Shown one piece after another: positions 22,194 to 24,203 of a DNA stretch of 24,203 nucleotides. A program made the translations under genes and the position numbers. A model generated the notes under the pieces. That model was not told the origin of the DNA and ran no database searches. It worked only from the letters and a program-made list of their open reading frames with translations. Where the stretch lies: positions 1 to 24,203 of the forward strand of contig CAWHBN010000018.1 in NCBI GenBank assembly GCA_963827705.1. Direction: 5' to 3'. Each line of letters opens with the position of its first letter. Within the stretch, counting starts at the first letter, position 1. This DNA is from JACDAN01 sp963827705. GTDB taxonomy: Bacteria > Actinomycetota > Thermoleophilia > Gaiellales > Gaiellaceae.

Positions 22194-23861
22194 AGTCGCT
22201 GCGCCGCGGCCTCATCCTGGCCGCGGCGGCGTCCGCGCTCGTCGCGCTCACAGCGTGCGGTAGCCAGTCCTCGTCCGAGCCGGCGGCGCAGCCCGGGAAC
22301 CTCTCGTTCGTCGACGTCGCCTCGGACGTGGGGCTCCGGTTCCGGCACGGGGCCTTTCGCTGGGACGAGTCGCCGGACGCGGCGGCGATGACGGGCGGCG
22401 GGCTCTGCTGGCTCGACTACGACGGGGACGGTTGGCTGGACCTCTTCGTCGTGAACGGCCACTCCCGCGACGAGCGGGACGAGTGGAAAGCGCGAGGCGG
22501 GCTGCCGACGACGCGGCTCTTCCGGAATCGCGACGGCCGGTTCACGGACGTGACCGAGGAGACGGGAGCCGGCGTTGCCCTCCGGGGCCAAGGGTGCGTC
22601 GCTGCCGACCTCGATGACGACGGCCACACCGACCTGTACGTCACGGGCGCCGATCGCAGCACGCTGCTCTGGAACGACGACAAGGAGTTCGCCGAGGCGG
22701 ACGAGGGCTCCGCCCTCAGGGTCTTCGGCTGGCACACGGGCGCCGCTGCCGGTGACATCGACCGCGATGGACGGCCCGATCTCGTCGTCAGCGGCTACGT
22801 CGACGAGGCCACGCGGATTCCGGAAGCGCCGCAGGGCTTCCCGAGCACCCACGCGGGCAGCCGGGACCTCCTGTTCCTGAACGAGGGCGACCGCGAATTT
22901 CGCGAGGTGGGGCGGGAGGCCGGCCTCGAGGTCGTGCGCTTCGGCTACGGCCTCGGCGTCGTGCTCTCCGATTTCGAGCGCGATGGGGATCTCGACGTTC
23001 ACCTCGCGAACGACACCAACCCGAACCGCCTCTACGAGAACGTGCCCTGGCCCGGCGGGGTCGCCGCAGACCCGGCCGGCCTCGGGTTCCGTTTCGAGGA
23101 GCGGGCGGCGGCGGCCGGCGTGGCCGACCCTCACGCGGGCATGGGGGTGGCGGTCGCCGACTGGGACGGCGACGGGCGCTCCGACATCTTCGTCTCCAAC
23201 TCGCGTGGCCAGGGCCACGCGCTCTACCGATCGAATCCCCCCGACGCCAACGATCCTTCGTTCACGGATGTCCGAGCCGACGCGGGGATCGACCTCGAGC
23301 GCTCGACCGGCTGGGGCGCATCCTGGGCGGACCTCGACAACGACACGGACCTCGATCTCGTGCTCGTCAACGGCTACATCCCGGTCACGAACCTCAGGCG
23401 GGACGCCGAGCGGATCCAGGTGTTCCGCAACCTCCTGGCCGAAGGGGAAGCCCGGCCTGTTCGACGAAGCGCGCGATGCGGTGCAGGGAGTGGGGAAGCT
23501 CGTCGCGCGGGGGAGCGCGGCCGCCGACTACGACAACGACGGGGATCTCGACGTCGCCGTCCTGCCTCTCGGCAAGCCGCTCGTCCTACTCCAGAACCGC
23601 GGCGCGGTCGGTTGGCTCGAGGTCGCGCTCGAGGGCGCGCCGCCCGGCGCCGAGGTGACGGTGACGCTCTCCGACGGAAGGAAGCTGCGTCGTGAGCTGC
23701 ACGCCGGCTCCAGCTACCTCTCGTCCGAGGACCCCCGGCTCCACTTCGGGCTCGGTGACGCGGGCTCGGTTCCGGAGGTTCGTGTCCGCTGGCTCGGCGG
23801 CAGGGAGACGGTGGTCGAGAATGTCGAGGCGAACCAGGTCCTCGAGGTGGACGCGCCGTGA
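22190..23861 (+). CDS. CRTAC1-type FG-GAP/ASPIC (UnbV) propeller lipoprotein; one apparent frameshift
   Basis: About 556 residues after removing one base. The only start that keeps the lipoprotein signal is CTG 22190, overlapping the permease stop (CTGA), with GGAGG at 22182-22186. The lipobox is LTAC (Cys23). Seven Ca-binding-type repeats follow: DYDGDGWLDL, DLDDDGHTDL, DIDRDGRPDL, DFERDGDLDV, DWDGDGRSDI, DLDNDTDLDL and DYDNDGDLDV, consistent with a seven-bladed propeller. The C-terminal ASPIC/UnbV domain runs GWLEVALEG...GSSYLSSEDPRLHFGLG...VRWLGG. The frame changes at GAAGGGGAAG (23441-23450), where removing one G gives AEGKPGLFDEA. It should sit on the outer membrane face and bind carbohydrate or protein. 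It is followed by a GTG overlapping the stop. Confidence 0.85.
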
Positions 23862-24203
23862 GGCGGCTCGTGGCGCTCGTCCTGCTCGTCGGCCTGACCG
23901 GCGCTTGTTCGTTCGGCGGCGGCTCGACGAGCGCCGACTACGTCCGCGACGACTGCACGCCGCAACCCCGGGAGGGCCATTCGGTCGCCCGCGTCTGGGA
24001 CGAAGCGCTGTTGCACGCGATCGAACGCGACACGCCGGCGCCGACGGTCCACGCACGGAACCTGTTCCACGTCTCCGCCGCCATGTGGGACGCATGGGCC
24101 GCGTACGACCCTCAGGCCGACGGCTGGCTCGTGCGCGAGAAGGCTGACGCCGACGACGTGAATGCGGCGCGCGAGACGGCGCTCAGCTATGCCGCGTATC
24201 GCC
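23858..24203 (+). CDS. Vanadium-haloperoxidase-like lipoprotein, N-terminal part (cut by window end)
   Basis: The first ~115 residues, from GTG overlapping the CRTAC1 stop (GTGA). The signal MRRLVALVLLVGLTGAC has a lipobox LTGAC (Cys17). After a short linker the text ARVWDEALLHAIERDTPAPTVHARNLFHVSAAMWDAWAAYD is typical of the N-terminal helical region of bacterial vanadium-dependent haloperoxidase-like/PAP2 proteins. The vanadate-binding residues would lie beyond the window, so activity cannot be judged. Genes of this type are often next to CRTAC1-type genes, as far as I know. The overlap with the previous gene suggests one operon with the sugar transporter. Confidence 0.75.
   Translation, partial: MRRLVALVLLVGLTGACSFGGGSTSADYVRDDCTPQPREGHSVARVWDEALLHAIERDTPAPTVHARNLFHVSAAMWDAWAAYDPQADGWLVREKADADDVNAARETALSYAAYR

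Overview
The window is high-GC DNA with dense coding, many GTG/TTG starts, 4-nt stop/start overlaps and several genes that appear to be leaderless. This fits an actinobacterium. The family content suggests the class Thermoleophilia (Gaiellales/Solirubrobacterales-like): a tandem pair of secreted 'SQLIDRNA' proteins, an MFS-cNMP fusion, DUF4383, split NHEJ enzymes and a CRTAC1/haloperoxidase pair. The taxonomic call is an inference. I see no insertion sequences, phage genes or CRISPR arrays. No stretch longer than 300 bases lacks a gene.

Left part (1-6.2 kb): the 3' portion of a secreted galactose-oxidase-like radical copper oxidase with a 27-proline linker and an Ig-like domain; a secreted gamma-glutamyltransferase; a convergent MFS transporter fused to a cyclic-nucleotide-binding domain; and a membrane-anchored cytochrome c.

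Middle (6.2-11 kb): three of the window's four class II serine tRNAs (GGA, CGA, GCU; the UGA one lies at 18.7 kb, and all four are on the minus strand). A TetR regulator is divergent from two small membrane-protein genes, with two near-identical 18-bp palindromes between them. Next comes an NHEJ-type block: a stand-alone LigD polymerase domain and a convergent stand-alone ATP-dependent DNA ligase, enclosing an XRE regulator/membrane protein pair driven from a 50-bp nested palindrome.

Centre-right (11-18.8 kb): fabF overlapping an O-methyltransferase. A minus-strand run follows: two tandem secreted paralogues of unknown function, a flavin reductase and a HAD phosphatase. The second paralogue's start codon lies inside an intrinsic-terminator hairpin. 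Beyond these are an uncharacterised protein, DUF4383, a 21-residue membrane peptide with a strong ribosome binding site, a multi-pass membrane protein and a universal stress protein.

Right end (18.8-24.2 kb): a xylose-type (CUT2) sugar ABC importer operon with a good promoter. It continues by stop/start overlaps into a CRTAC1-type FG-GAP/ASPIC lipoprotein and the start of a vanadium-haloperoxidase-like lipoprotein, which is cut by the window edge.

Three genes (the copper oxidase, twice; the MFS transporter; the CRTAC1 protein) need a one-base frame correction. All four corrections remove one extra base, which looks more like assembly or sequencing indels than gene decay.
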